Origin: Catonia carolina
Lineage: Eukaryota; Arthropoda; Insecta; Hemiptera; Achilidae
Length of the DNA stretch: 64,000 bases
NCBI GenBank assembly: GCA_035578175.1
Contig: JAQMRL010000003.1
Location: 92,234,469-92,298,468 of the forward strand
Direction of reading: 5' to 3'
The position numbers were made by a program, and so were the translations under genes. Within the stretch, counting starts at the first letter, position 1; each line of letters begins with the position of its first letter. The notes under the pieces are model-generated. The model was given only the letters and a program-made list of their open reading frames with translations, made no database searches and had not been told where the DNA came from. Positions 44,256 to 56,166 of the stretch are shown piece after piece.

Positions 44256-44627
44256 CTGAAGCAGTTTTATTTTCAAAACGAATAACTTTTTACACTTTAA
44301 TTAATAAATAAGTGTTTCAAATAAAAGTTTCCGCTTACTTGATATGTTTAACAATGATTTGTAATGAAACTTATTTTTCCTTCGTTTTAAGCCAGAAATT
44401 CAGTTTTATCAAATAGCCTGAAATAGCGACTGGCGGGCAACTCGCGCGGTGGTCGAAACACAACATTTAATAGAATTATTTTTGTTTCAGTAGTCACATA
44501 ATATCATAAAAACTGATATAGTAGGAACTATAAAATATTTACATGAAACGATTACGATAAAAATTGGTCGTGGTTTAGGTACTTAGATAATTTTATACAT
44601 CCGACTGTTACATTCTGCTAATGTAAA

Positions 44628-44706
44628 TGATTGACCAGAAATCGAGCCCGGGATCCCTTGCTTGGAACCCAGTTGCGCTAACCACTACACCACAGGCCAG
44701 TCATCT
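44628..44706 (-). mobile_element. SINE-B tRNA-like head (minus)
   Basis: The reverse complement reads CTGTGGTGTAGTGGTTAGCG (A box) and CCCGGGCTCGATTTCTGG (B box), which is tRNA-like. Only the head region is recognisable. Confidence 0.6.
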
Positions 44707-44962
44707 AGAGAAGAACTGTCAGGGATTTACAGGGCAGTGTTGTGAGGAGAAGCCCTTGACAAGTACTCAAACAGATGGCAAGCCTGTCTAAGTAAACAAC
44801 TTGGTGAATACCAGGAAATTACCTCAGGTATACATAGCAAGATAACATACCTACCAATCATGAACCATCATGTTCTGGATAGAATTCCACCACAAATTTG
44901 GTCATTCAGAACTTATTTTAATTTCAAAAGAGATCAATTTTTCTAAGAATATACATTTTTTT

Positions 44963-45880
44963 ACTTTCTCTTGCCTATATGAATATATAAGAAAGAAAGT
45001 ATTGTTTTCATGTAGATTTTTCAAAATCGAGTTTTCACCGGATCTACACGTTTTCGGACCCCCTGAACCCAGAAAAAACATGTTTTTAGTGATTGGTCGG
45101 TGTGTGTGTGTGTATGTGCGTGAAGAGAATATCTCAAAAACGAAACATTGTACGAACTTGAAACTTAAGTTAGAAACCTCTAGAGGACCCAACACGAACA
45201 TTTTCGTCAAAATCAGTAAACCGGAAGTAATAGTTTATTCGTAGGCATTTTTCACAATTTTCTCAAAAACGGCTCCTACGACTTTTTTTAAAATCCCTCA
45301 TTTACTACATTTTTTGTGCTCTACAAGATAGGGTAGGCACCATGTCTGCTGAAGTTCTTGGGAAGGCTGTGTTTGTGTAAAAAAAATTGTTTTTATAAGA
45401 TTTGAACTTAAATATGCATTTAGCGCAAAAATTGTATAATAAAAGTTGTAGAAAATTTAAAAACCTACAACTTTCAGTTTAAACATTTTTTTGTTAAACG
45501 CTTAGTTTAGCGATAATTAGCGATTATCTGTTTTTCTTACGAAAACGTGTAAAAAATCGATTTTTTTAAATATTTCAGCCTTAGTATATATTTTATGACA
45601 AAAGTGTATAATCCAATTTATAGGACATTAAAAGATCTACAACTTTTATTTTCAGCATTTTCCTCTACAGAGCCTAGTTTAGCGTGAAAGAGCGATTTTC
45701 TGTAGTTTTAAGTCAAACTGAGTTTGATTTTCATTTTACTTCTTTCACTCATGATTAAAAATAGTTTATGTTTATTGAGGTCAGTTTTTTGTTTATTTCT
45801 AAGTTTTATTACTAATGTTAGGTTATATTGTTCATTATTAACATTGACAAGAGGAAGTCGTGTGAGTGTTTCACACCAGA
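44963..45880 (+). mobile_element. TE-R copy E (~918 bp)
   Basis: A complete copy with the ends ACTTTCTCTTGCC followed by TATATGAATATATA, and GTGTGAGTGTTTCACACCAGA. A short GT tract (45101-45119) and both internal modules are present. The 124-codon frame across the left part is a by-product of the repeat and is shared by other copies. Confidence 0.85.
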
Positions 45881-46700
45881 TTTTTTTTAAATTGTCTTAC
45901 GATTTTCAACAATTCTTTGAAGTAAAAATAAAAACTTGTAATATAATACGATGACAAAAATAAATATTTAATCTGGTTGAAGAGACTAACAAACGTGTTC
46001 TAACATGTTTAAAAAGCAAAGTAGGTCTTCGTTGCTTTCCTAAATAAATTTAAGGAATATTTAAAATTTAAATATAAAAATGTTTACCTCAGTGAACTCC
46101 CAACAGACTTACTTTTTCACAAACGACGTTATTTTCTTAAAGTGAGGAAACCTGTATTATTTTTTTATAAATGCATTTATGCATAGATTTCCTTTATAAC
46201 AACTTCCTTTTTTATAAATATTTTTAATGTACAGATTTAGGGAAATTTATGTCGTGTAAGATGTCTTTTCAAGTGGTGATTTAATAAAAACATTCCTTAT
46301 TAAAATTTTCTTTTCATGTACTACATATACATTTTTTTCTAATCTTCTTGTTACTTTGTTTTTTCTGAAGTCCCAACAGTTTGTTATTTTATCTCTCTTG
46401 TTCAGTTTGAAACATATTCAATACTGCACCTCATTAGAGTCTAAACGTTTGTACCAAAAAATAAATTAAGCGTTGAAGTAAAGTGTTTTGTAACTTTATT
46501 TTTAATATTTTGTACTCTATGGACAACAGTAAGAAAGTATTTTCATGGTGCATTTGAAGAGAACCTTTACGAGCACGTTAATTAAGGATAGAACTTCCAT
46601 GGTGCTTCTTAATGATAATCCTACCAGGGAATAGAACAGTTGAGTTTATTCTCTGTGCAGTGCTCAGGAGGATGAGGATATCATCCATTTCACAAGAGTA
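45881..46700. other. AT-rich DNA, no gene seen
   Basis: No recognised element before the mariner TIR. Confidence 0.4.
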
Positions 46701-47586
46701 GGATGATAACTAATGCACAAATATTTGTAGAACGCGAACGAAGTACTATTTCCTTCTATGCACTTGCGCAGTTAAAAGACGTTGCGTTTATACAGTTTGT
46801 TCTGAGTAGTGGAAGAATGGCGTCGTGTTGTGGTGCTAAGTCAACGCGAGCTAAACAACGTGCTGTTTATTGAATTTACCGCGACGAAGGAAATGACTTT
46901 CTTTTGAATATTGTGCCGGGGGATGACTCAAGGGTTAATCATTACGACCCCGGAGAGAAAAAGCAGAGAGCTGAATATCGTCATCCACGTTCTCTTAATG
47001 TGAAAAAATTCGGAACACAGCTATCCGCAAAAGAAACTTCTTTTGACTGTGTTTTGGGATGTTCACCGAGTTTATGTGATTTATTACCTGAAACGAGGGG
47101 CACCGGTAAATTCTACTCAGTACATATACACTCCGAAACACCTCCGACGTCGAGTTTGTCTTGTTAAAGGCAGCCTGGCGCCAATAATCTTGCAACATGA
47201 CGATGCTCGTCCACACACTTCACGTGCAACTGAAGAGGGTCTGAGAAACCTGAAGTTGAACCGATTCCACACCCTCCTTATTCCCCCGACATCGTATCGG
47301 ACAATATTCAGCTCGTATGAATGCATATTGTATAGACATATATAGCTCGGATATAAAATGCAGCTATTGTATCCTGGGTTGGAGGAAAATCGGAAGAATT
47401 TTTCAGTTATAGAATGAAAAACCTTGTTTTACGTTGGGAGAAATATGTAATGCTTAAGGGTGACAATGTTGAAAAATAAATTTATAATTTTGAAGGTTAA
47501 GAATTTTACTTTAATTTCTTTTTTACCCGATCTTACTTTTTGTTTTTGTTCGCGTTCTTCAAGCATGCATGCGTTAGTTATCACCC
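46701..47586 (+). mobile_element. Degenerate mariner transposon with recognisable TIRs
   Basis: Left end GGATGATAACTAATGCA ... GTAGAACGCGAAC (46701-46739) matches the inverted right end GTTCGCGTTCTTCAAGC ... GCGTTAGTTATCACCC (47549-47586). A TA precedes the left end, as expected for mariner; no TA follows the right end. At about 886 bp it is shorter than the usual ~1.3 kb. The missing part is the N-terminal half of the transposase, so an internal deletion near 46850-46880 is inferred. Confidence 0.8.
46880..47480 (+). pseudogene. mariner transposase, decayed C-terminal two-thirds
   Basis: The D,D34D-type catalytic region is recognisable in shifting frames. IVPGDDSRVNHYDPGEKKQR (first Asp, GDES-like) continues to YRHPRSLNVKKFGTQLSAKE. 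The next block reads VFWDVHRVYVIYYLKRGAPV, then LQHDDARPHTSR (second Asp; HDNARPHT in the family), and YSPDIVSDNIQ (third Asp) in yet another frame. The last block is EEFFSYRMKNLVLRWEKYV. At least two frameshifts and several stops are present, and the N-terminal DNA-binding domains are absent, so it is non-functional. Confidence 0.8.
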
Positions 47587-48192
47587 CACCCACGTATATC
47601 TAGGTATTCTGTGTTTCGGAATTTAGGATAAGATGTATCAAAAAAGGGTAATAAATTTAAAATAAACCACTGATTTCTTGAATAGAACGAACTGATTTGG
47701 TCTCGAAAAATATGTTATGGGAACTAGCCGGTACCACCTGGTGGATGAATTTAATATTAAAGGGATAGTTTGAAGGTAGTAGTAATAATGTAAATTTTGT
47801 GGTTAGTTACAATTTTTAGTCCTGCTGTAAAATACGTCAATAAAGTAGGTAGGGGTCGGGCACAACGAAAGTTATTCTGAAGTACATGTTTGATTTAATT
47901 GTTTAAAACTTTTCTACATTGTGTTAATAGTGGAGGTAATACTAGGTAACTCGGAATTCTCTCATTAAAACCGTACGCTTTACAACATATATTAAATCAT
48001 TCTTGTATAGTCGCTGGTATTTGAATGACTTTTACCCCGTGACGTGTTAATCAACATTGTCCTATCATCTTGTCACAAGTGGACACACATCTCAAACGTA
48101 CAAAAAACTTGGAAGAACATCATGCTAAGAAAAACTAAAAACATAAGTATAAGTACAGATACGCCAACAATTTCACATATAATTTCTCATAT
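47587..48192. other. AT-rich DNA, no gene seen
   Basis: No recognised element between the mariner and SINE-B2. Confidence 0.4.
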
Positions 48193-48203
48193 AAATATGA
48201 GGT

Positions 48204-48394
48204 GCCGGCCGCATTGGCGTAGTTGGTAACGTGCTCCCCTCTCATCATGCGGTCCTGGGTTTGAATCCCACTCAGGCACGGCATATTTTCATACGTTATA
48301 AAAAATCATTTCATCTTCATTACGCACAGTTACACCCCAACGTCGTCGCTAATGAACTTGCAGTTGATGCGACGTTAAATAAATAAATTAAAAA
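48204..48394 (+). mobile_element. SINE-B2: tRNA-headed SINE with clean TSD
   Basis: Perfect 11-bp target-site duplications AAATATGAGGT at 48193-48203 and 48395-48405. The head is GCATTGGCGTAGTTGGTAAC / GGTTTGAATCCC, the body has GTCGTCGCTAATGAAC and TTGATGCGACGTTAAATAAA, and the tail is A-rich. It is a close relative of 37661-37836. Confidence 0.87.
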
Positions 48395-48479
48395 AAATAT
48401 GAGGTATTAAAGAACAAAAATACACACATAGCTGGCCTTTTCAATTTTCTGCGCCAACGACCACAGTGTCTTCAGTGAC

Positions 48480-49108
48480 AACCCAAGACATATCAATGTA
48501 AATGATCGTTCCGATAACAGTTACTGCAAAAAAATGTGAAAAATTACACAGAAGTGTCGATTATCCGAAGGTCAGTCATCCGAATCGTCAATTATCTGAA
48601 CCACCATCGATGGAAAAATACATAATTACTCACGCAAAGGCCTTTTCTGTCCTAGAAACTATAATGCTATGGTGTGAACAACAACCTGAATTTAGTGTTG
48701 ATGAAGCATTGTTAGTAAAACGAATGAGAAATATGCTGCTACAAAAAATTCAGTCTTAGTTGCAGAGAATATTCAAGATTTAAAAAAATATTATATAGTA
48801 TGCGTTAAAAAATATTCATAAAGATATTACCGTGCTTTATTTCGTTAATTTATTAAGTTTTAAAATTCTGTATTTTTTCGTTTTTTTATAATTTTTAGTA
48901 CTTTATACTTGCAATAAATGCAATAAATTAGTGTTTGTTTAAAAAACATTTTATGTCAGACTTTATTAACCTATTAAACATTTAAGTCTATTATATTTTT
49001 ACGCTACAGTGTACCAAATTGCAGTATTTAGCTTGTTTAATAATCCGAACTATTTGATTTCCAGAACCGCTCTGGTCCATATTAGTTTGGATAAATGACG
49101 CTCAACTG
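48480..49108 (+). mobile_element. Tigger/pogo-type transposon 3' end
   Basis: Contains a transposase C-terminal remnant (48502-48759) followed by a 3' UTR with TAATCCGAACTATTTG and ends ATGACGCTCAACTG (49095-49108), followed by TA, the Tigger-style target dinucleotide. The ACTG end and ATCCGA-rich subterminal sequence are characteristic. The 5' part is lost. Confidence 0.6.
48502..48759 (+). pseudogene. Tigger/jerky-like transposase C-terminal fragment
   Basis: An 85-codon frame, of which roughly the last 50 residues (HAKAFSVLETIMLWCEQQPEF, then LLVKRMRNMLLQKIQS) match the small C-terminal region of Tigger/jerky proteins (A-LE-A--W-EQQ...LKR-R--A). The upstream part contains ATTATCCGAAGG-type sequence and does not encode the DDE domain. 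It is a non-functional tail. Confidence 0.6.
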
Positions 49109-49110
49109 TA

Positions 49111-50216
49111 GTCTTTAAAAACAAAGCGTTTTTTTTCAAACTTCATCATAAAAATCATTTTAATAATGTTTTTGTTAATTATTTCAACTGTTGTGAAAAC
49201 AGCATCAACTCCGAATATATAAAATTATTAGCGAGAAGGTTAATACGATTTTCATAATTTTTTATTTTGTGAAGTTTCGTTCTTTAAAATAAAATGCAAG
49301 TGAAAACTTTAAAATATAATGAGAAGCTACACAGTATTGTACAATTACTATACTTAATAGCTAAGAATAGTGAGAGAGTGAATTTCTTTCTTAAAAAAAA
49401 TGAAATTCAATTTTTCTTAATCTTTGAGTTTTCTTTAGAAGTAAAAATAAAGAATTTTAAAACGGTGAACGTTATTGGTACAATGATTGTAGTACGTAGG
49501 TCTAAGAGTGGTTCTAAGAAGAGGGGTCGGGAATGGGTAATGATAAATTGTAAGTTTTCGTGTAAAAGAGGACAAGAGGATAAAATAGCGCGGCAGGAAA
49601 CAGTTTGTAGGAAAGTTCAATTACAGACCAACTTTCAAGACCAAGTTGGAAGATTTCATTTTGGTCGAGCTGAAAAGTTGGAATATATTATTTGCAAACC
49701 AACCAACTGGTTCAAGTTTTACACGGACAAAGAGAATGATGCATGTTATCTTTCTCTTCACATTAAGTGACGCACACAGACACACAGAATCACATATTCA
49801 AGTAAATAAGGACGTTGTCCAAGTTTTACAATCTAAGAACTGTAACGACAGAGTTACACACAGTTGTTCCCGTATTCATCTACGTAATTTTAAGCATCCG
49901 CACAAGGCTTTCTAATTTCAAACTCTTTCTACTGCTCTTTTTGGAAATAGCAACATTTTACAGTTTCACTCATTCCATTCATCCATTAGGCCTATATTTT
50001 ACTTCTTAAATTCTATTCACAAATATTATTAAACAATTGTCACCATATTATATAGTGGATGAATATTCATTGTTGAACAAAACAAACGTAACGGAGAAAA
50101 CTGTAAATTGGTGAAACTGAATTAACCATAGGCTCTAAAATATAACAATTTCTTTACATATTGGTACCAACGAAATGAAGAATGTTTTATGTAAGTCATA
50201 GATATTTATATTAATT
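49111..50216. other. Unassigned DNA with one 158-codon frame
   Basis: The frame 49294-49770 (plus) is Lys-rich at the start and contains no family motif that I know. Its length is only modestly above chance and I do not call it a gene. The rest is AT-rich and featureless. Confidence 0.35.
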
Positions 50217-50519
50217 CAGTTTCTTATCATTTGGTCAGCCAAAGATAAGACTGATTCATTAAAGAACAAAAGAGGTAGAAACATAAAAGACACTAGTAAG
50301 AGTTAACCCTCTGAGAGTAAAAACATTGCATTCAGACCCTGTGGTGAATGAAGTGAAGTTGTCGTTTTCAAAGTGGAAAATAGATGCAATTTGGAGGTCA
50401 TGGCATGCTGATAAGCATACTTTTTTACTCAGCGAAGAAGTTACCTCACTCCTCGTTTTACTTAGTAAAGCCTCTAAAGGTTTAAACCAGCCTTTCGGCT
50501 GACAACCTAAACAACAACT
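50217..50519 (+). mobile_element. SINE-A copy 7 (5'-truncated)
   Basis: Begins at the internal CAGTTTCTTATCATTTGGTC and ends with CAGCC-TTTC-GGCTG, ACAACCTAA and AAC repeats. It has a small internal deletion of the GGCAATGGTAAACC block. Confidence 0.78.
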
Positions 50520-51391
50520 ACAGATATTAATTTTCCTTCGAAACCAGTCACCCGAGTACCAACTAAAACAGCGATGTAATTTTACATTCAATAGCAAATA
50601 TAATGTAATTATATTTTATTGAATTGTTATTTCCAATAAAACAAACCGCTTATGAATTACTATCATTACAAATGTATTTTAATTACATAAGTTCGAACAT
50701 TATTTTCAGAGTTATAGACCAAAAAATCATCCGTCAATATAATGTATTCCAACTTTTATTTGTGTATTCCTTAAGGGTGTGTGTTTGTATTTGTTATGAT
50801 AGTCGAGTGTAGGAACTCACCCTACAAAATTAAACTGCTTTATTCTATCCCGTACAGTGCATCTCCACTTCCTGGCCCGTACAACCAGCTTTGTTGATGA
50901 GGACGGGGGTAAGATTGTAAGACCCTCTGGGCAAGTTATCCATTCTCTAATTAAATACTTCAATTTCGATCTTTCTTTCTTTCTTTTACTTCCTCTTTTA
51001 TCTCAACAACTTTCTCTCTCCTTCTCTCGCTTTCACCCCCTCATCCTCACTATCTAGCCCTTATACTATATTGTTTCACTGATATTAAAGAAAAAAACTT
51101 CTCCACAATATGGTTTAAGTTTCTTATATTACTTGAAAATACCTCTACGGGCATTGAACAATATATCTTATGGTTTAGATAAAGTAAATTGTTTACTAAC
51201 ATAAATTACGTTTCCAGTTAAACATTTTTATGTCTTCTCTCAACACAAGACTATTTATTATAAGAACGGTTTTAAAAATTTAAGTCCAACTTTTATTTTG
51301 CGGTAAATATTTGTATTTAACTGTAAATAAAAATTAAAGCTACTTTATTACAACTTTCGTAATTACTGTAGAGACCATGATTTATTTTATA
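50520..51391. other. AT-rich DNA, no supported gene
   Basis: A GC-richer patch (50850-50945) followed by a pyrimidine-rich tract (50965-51055) may be the relic of a retroelement end. There is no motif or second copy. Confidence 0.35.
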
Positions 51392-51393
51392 TA

Positions 51394-51867
51394 CAGTATA
51401 ACCTCGATCCGTCAGTGTCGATACTGTGACTCTAACGGATAACAGAAAATTCAAATTTATACAGTATGTAGCCTGATTTCGTAGGTGGCCAGAACAAAAA
51501 TGAAAAAACCGTTTACAAATGGAGGATAAGAATTTATATTTGTACAAATAAACTACAAAATGTCGTTCAAAACTATAAACTGTTATTTAATAGAAACTTA
51601 CTTTAGAAAATTTAGGTCTACAGTAACAATTTTTTAGGTTTATTCTTTAAAATAACCTGACATTTTCTTCTGTTTCTTTGACGCTCGAGCTTTCTGTGCG
51701 GCAATATTCCTATTCACAATGAATTTTTAATGCGATGTTCCATGAAACTCTTGAGCTTCACAAAGTAGGTAATATTTTGTAATGCAACAAATTTATTTTG
51801 TTTGGGGGCACTGACGGATAACAGAAAGTGACGGTTAATAGAGTGACGGTGGATCAAGGTTTTACTG
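51394..51867. mobile_element. Tigger/pogo-type MITE (~474 bp)
   Basis: The left end CAGTATAACCTCGATCCGTC follows a TA, and the right end GGATCAAGGTTTTACTG is its inverted match (CAGTAAAACCTTGATCC on the other strand). CAGTANAACCTCGAT ends are the signature of pogo/Tigger elements. The internal repeat CTAACGGATAACAGAAA / CTGACGGATAACAGAAA occurs twice (about 51432 and 51809). No transposase is present. Confidence 0.75.
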
Positions 51868-54160
51868 TTTTTTTTATTTAGATTGTCATAATTTTTCTTT
51901 TAAAAATTTTTTTCGGAAAATTATAAAAATGCTCTAAAACAAAAAAATTACAGTTCCGAATTTTTCAGTCATTTAGATGGCTGTTAGATCATTTTATGAT
52001 TTAAAGTAACCGATGCGTATAACTGTTGAACTGTCAAAATACAAGCTTTCTCAGTTCACTCTATCCCGAAATATTGTACTTTACTCGTTAATGAAGATTC
52101 ACTTGTAACTAGATACTTGTAAACTATTCAGAAAAATATGAAACATTTTAAAAGTTAGTTTCGTTTATTATGTCGTATCAATCTTGGTCATTACCGACTC
52201 CAGATACTGATGACAAGAAATGACTTTAGGTTTTCAAGATATGGTGCTGCAGAAGGATATTTCTTAGATGGAAAAAATCTGGAACTCTGAAAAATTCCAA
52301 CATTTAAAATAGAGTGTTGAAATAACCCCGATTCAAGATTTAAAAAATTAAATTGTAATTCTGTGGAGACGTGATGAGATGTCAGATATATAGATTATTG
52401 CAAAATATCATGCAATGTAAAATAAAATTTTACATCTCTTCATTGAACGATTTTATCTTCTCAGGTATCATGCAAAGATTTATTTTGTATTGAATAATCC
52501 CTGCAAAATTAAGAACTATGTTAAAAAATTAATTCATACTTAGAAAAACAAAAATAAAACAGCTTGGACGAGGTAATGAAAATTTATGATATTTTAATCA
52601 CGTACAGTTCAAATGAATAAACTACTATTTAATATTTTCATATAACAGCGTAAAAAGAAAGAAGAAGCTAATTTAATTAAAATATTTTATTAAAAATTTC
52701 ATTGAATCACATTTTTAACCACTTCCATCATTGGATCAAATATCTCTGAAACATAAATAATGTTTAAACAATAAAATTCAACGAAACGATATCAGTTAAC
52801 AAAAATAGAAATCGATATTAATTTAATTTATTATTTATCACGTAGCCCCAGTATCATTTTACTTTTAAAATTGGTTTTTTCTTTCACTAGATTACTTTGT
52901 TTTAAACTTGAATTGAAGATAATTTTTCTTGCATCACTAATTTTGCAAAAATTTGAATACTGTACTGTATAAAAACAACTACTGAAACACAAGAGAGTAT
53001 TTTATAAATAAATTATTCAAGAAGGCGCCTGGTAAAGTTTCTTAGAAATCGTCTGCAAAATACTGAATATATTGTAAGAAGTTTAAAAAATTTAGATTTA
53101 ATAAACCAAAGAAATGTTTTATAATTTATTTCAGTTGTGTTTTTTCTTATAATTCTAGTTCTAGTGCACTGAAGTTGGGCTTAAATTTTACAAAATTATT
53201 CACTAAAAGAACAAAGAAATCAATGGAGTGTAATGTAAAAACAAATTAACACTTTAATTTACGTAAATCCGCAGTTGATCTCATCCTAATCAATCTCTTC
53301 AGCAAGGTAAAAGAGACAATTTTATCTTATCCACTTGTTAATAAACAGTTGTGAATTCTACTAATAAAGTTATATAAACAAATTGTTTTAGAAAAGCCAA
53401 TCGTAACAGCGACAGTAGATAATCAAAATCATAATGATGACAGTCAATATCAAAGTTCAGTTCATAATGAAAAGGAAAATTCAACGATCATCCGATTTTA
53501 CTGATTCTGAGTCTGCTTAACAAAACCGACAACGGTACTGCAAGATTGTGAAAATTCAGTATCATTCGATTTAAGTTGTACATTTTAACAAACATTTTTA
53601 TTGCTTTAAAATTTCGTTCCTCCCTGAATGACAAGTCATATTTTCATTACCAGTTAAAATTACAAACACGTAAATGAACATTTATCATAATTACTCATCC
53701 GCAGTTGATCTCAATTCAATTTATTAATTAAATTTAATTAATAATAAAAAAAATAATTCAATTTATTTCAATAATAATTAATTCAATTTAATTCAATTCA
53801 ATCTAATTCAATTTATTTAACCAAATTTTAATGTTGCTGACTTAAAAAAATAGAAAAGTCTTAAATCCTGGCTAAAGATTGTAATGCCAAAATATATATG
53901 AACTAACACACCAACTGCAAATTGTAGCGTTTTTTAAAAATATTAATTTATATTTTATAAATTCAAAGAATATGTTCGTGGCTGTAAATAAATGATTTTT
54001 GGAAAACGTAAAACGATTCTAAATTATTGAGTACAGAAACATAGTCCAAAAATATATAAAAAATTGAGAAAAAAATACGGTCGTGAACATAATTAACGCA
54101 TCACTTTAAAAGTTTAAAAAATATTTCACAGTATCTTGATTAAGTAGGTATTAACCGTAT
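51868..54160. other. AT-rich DNA, no supported gene
   Basis: About 2.3 kb. A weak SINE-B tail-like patch (GTCGTATCAATCTTGGTCATT) lies around 52168-52200, and ATTCAATTTA-rich low complexity at about 53710-53825. Nothing else is recognised. Confidence 0.4.
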
Positions 54161-54164
54161 GATC

Positions 54165-54385
54165 TAGCCAGCCAACAGCCCAGACTTAAACCTTATTGAG
54201 CATATTTTGGTTATGCTTACAAAACGTGTAAGTCAACGTAATCAGTGAATCTTTAACAGCTGTGTCATGTGGTGAAAAAAGAATGGAGGAAAATCGACCA
54301 GGAAGAAATGTAAAACTTGATTTACGGAATTCCGAGACAGATCCTAGCTGTAATTATTAAAGCAGAAGGGGCTGTACTTGTTACT
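54165..54385 (+). pseudogene. Tc1-type transposase C-terminal fragment
   Basis: Frames read QPTAQT or ANSPDLN, then LNLIEHI (family WPAQSPDLNPIEHLW). Later they read IPRQILAVIIKAEGA (family MPRRLQAVIKAKGG). The spacing matches the end of Tc1 transposases, with stops and a frameshift between the blocks. The rest of the element and its TIRs were not found. TE-R copy F starts 50 bp downstream. Confidence 0.6.
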
Positions 54386-54436
54386 GAATTATTAACTCAA
54401 AATAGATCACATTATAATCATTTACTTTTAATTTTT

Positions 54437-54593
54437 ACTTTCTCTTGCCTATATGAATATATAGGAAGGAAAGTATTGTTTTCATGTCGATTTTTCGAAA
54501 TCGAGTTTTCACCGGATCTATACATTTTCAGACCCCCTGAACCCAAAAAACATGTTTTTAGCGATTGGTCTGTGTGTGTGTCTGTGTGTGTGT

Positions 54594-54632
<39 letters not shown>

Positions 54633-55396
54633 CAGAATATCTCAAGAACGGAACATCGTACGAACTTGAAACTTAAAACTTAAGTTACATATCACTACCG
54701 GACCCGACACGAACATTTTCATCAAAATCGGTCAACCGGAAGTAGTAGTTTATTCGTATAATTTTTTACTTTTTTGCGATCTTCTCAAAAACTAGTCCTA
54801 CGATTTTTTTAAAAATCGCCTGGTTTACTACATTTTTTATGCTCTACAATATAGGGTAGACGCCATGTTTGCTGAAATTCTGCGTGAGGCTGTTTTTACG
54901 TAAAAACATTTTCTTTTTAAGATTGCGGCTTTTATGCATTTTAGCGCAAAACGTTATATAATAAAAGTTGTAGAAAATGTAAAATTCTACAACTTTTATT
55001 TCAAACTTTTTTTGTTTAACGCTTAGTTTAGCGGTAATTTGCGATTTTCTGTTTTTTTTTCTCACGAAAACGTGAGAAAAATCGATTATTTTAACATTTC
55101 GGTCTTAGTATGCATTTTACGACAAAAGTGTATATAATTAAATTTATAGAAAATTAAAAGATCTACAACTTTTGTTTAAAGCATTTTTCTCTACAGAGCC
55201 TAGTTTAGCGTGATTTTCCGTATTTTTAAGCCAAACTGAGTTCGATTGTCATTTTGCGTCATTCACTCATGATTAAAATAAGGTTATGTTTTTGAGGTTA
55301 GTTTTTGTTTATTTCTAATATTTTATTAATAATGTTAGGTTTATTATTAATTATTTGCATTGGCAAGAGAAAGTTGTGTGAGTGTTTCACACCAGA
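54437..55396 (+). mobile_element. TE-R copy F (~960 bp)
   Basis: The best complete plus-oriented copy. The left end is ACTTTCTCTTGCC with the hairpin CCTATAT-GAATA-TATAGG; the right end has CATTGGCAAGAGAAAGT, then the hairpin GTGTGA-GTGTT-TCACAC and CCAGA. It holds the longest (GT)n tract (54571-54630, interrupted). The self-complementary stretch GTTGTAGAAAATGTAAAATTCTACAAC (about 54967-54993) forms a strong internal hairpin. Confidence 0.87.
54571..54630. repeat. (GT)n microsatellite inside TE-R copy F
   Basis: About 30 GT units with two interruptions. Shorter tracts occupy the same position in copies A, B, D and E, so it is part of the element that expands or contracts copy by copy. Confidence 0.92.
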
Positions 55397-55777
55397 TTTT
55401 TTCCATTATAATGAACTAAATATGGCAAACTTTCATCAATACTGTAAGTAGTAACCCTTTCCGTTTTTGTTAAATAAAACTTTGTGTTTCTAAAGCTAAT
55501 TTTTATTTTACTTTTTAATTAAATTGCCACATATCAAATTTACAACTCTAATTTTTTTACAAAAATATTAAGCTACGTATTTTCCTAAAATTATGAAAAA
55601 AGAATAGTAACAGAAATGAACCTAGCACATTGAAAAAAAATGTTAATTTTTTCTACATAAAATCTGATATGTTGCGGTAATTTTGTCCAGGACTTTATTT
55701 TCGATTAGAAAATTATTATTAATATATTTTTATGAAATTATGGTAAATCTATTATTGCTAGAACAATTTTATAGACT
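55397..55777. other. AT-rich DNA, no gene seen
   Basis: Spacer between TE-R copy F and SINE-A copy 8. Confidence 0.45.
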
Positions 55778-56166
55778 GTTGCTTAGGTCATCAGCCGAAA
55801 GGCTGGGATGAACCTGTAGAGGTTTTACTAAATAAAACGAAGAATGAGGTGGTTTACTAATGCCTTCCTCACTGAGTTGAAAAGTATGTTTATCAGCATC
55901 CCACGCCCCCTGTAAAACACATATTTTCCACTTCGTAAATGACACCTTTACTTCATTCTCTACAGGATCTGGCTGGGTAATGAAATTCATTACTTTCAAA
56001 GGAGAATACTCTGATCAGTGTCTTTTACACCTCTACCTCTTCTGTTCTTAAATGATTCAGTCATTTATTTGGCTGACCATGTGATAAGAAACAGAACTAC
56101 ATTTTTAGCCCTGCAACTAACAGATTATGTGCAAAAAGTTTTACACTCCACCTGTTTGTTTTGGGC
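55778..56166 (-). mobile_element. SINE-A copy 8
   Basis: A near full-length minus copy: TTAGGTCATCAGCCGAAAGG at the 3' end (element sense, reversed) through to CCTGTTTGTTTTGGGC at the 5' end. The AAC tail is reduced and no clear target duplication was found. Confidence 0.82.

Noticed and set aside
44870..45244. 124-codon plus frame (with related frames at 15425-15730 minus and 54317-54631 plus) containing SCLYEYI, FSPDLHVF and CVCVC runs
   Set aside because: The frames coincide with TE-R copies and run through the GT tract. Similarity between them follows from DNA repeat identity, and the frame is not kept in other copies (B, C, D).
49294..49770. 158-codon plus frame as a host gene
   Set aside because: No recognisable domain, low-complexity Lys-rich start, no splice or promoter support. 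Its length is possible by chance in 64 kb.
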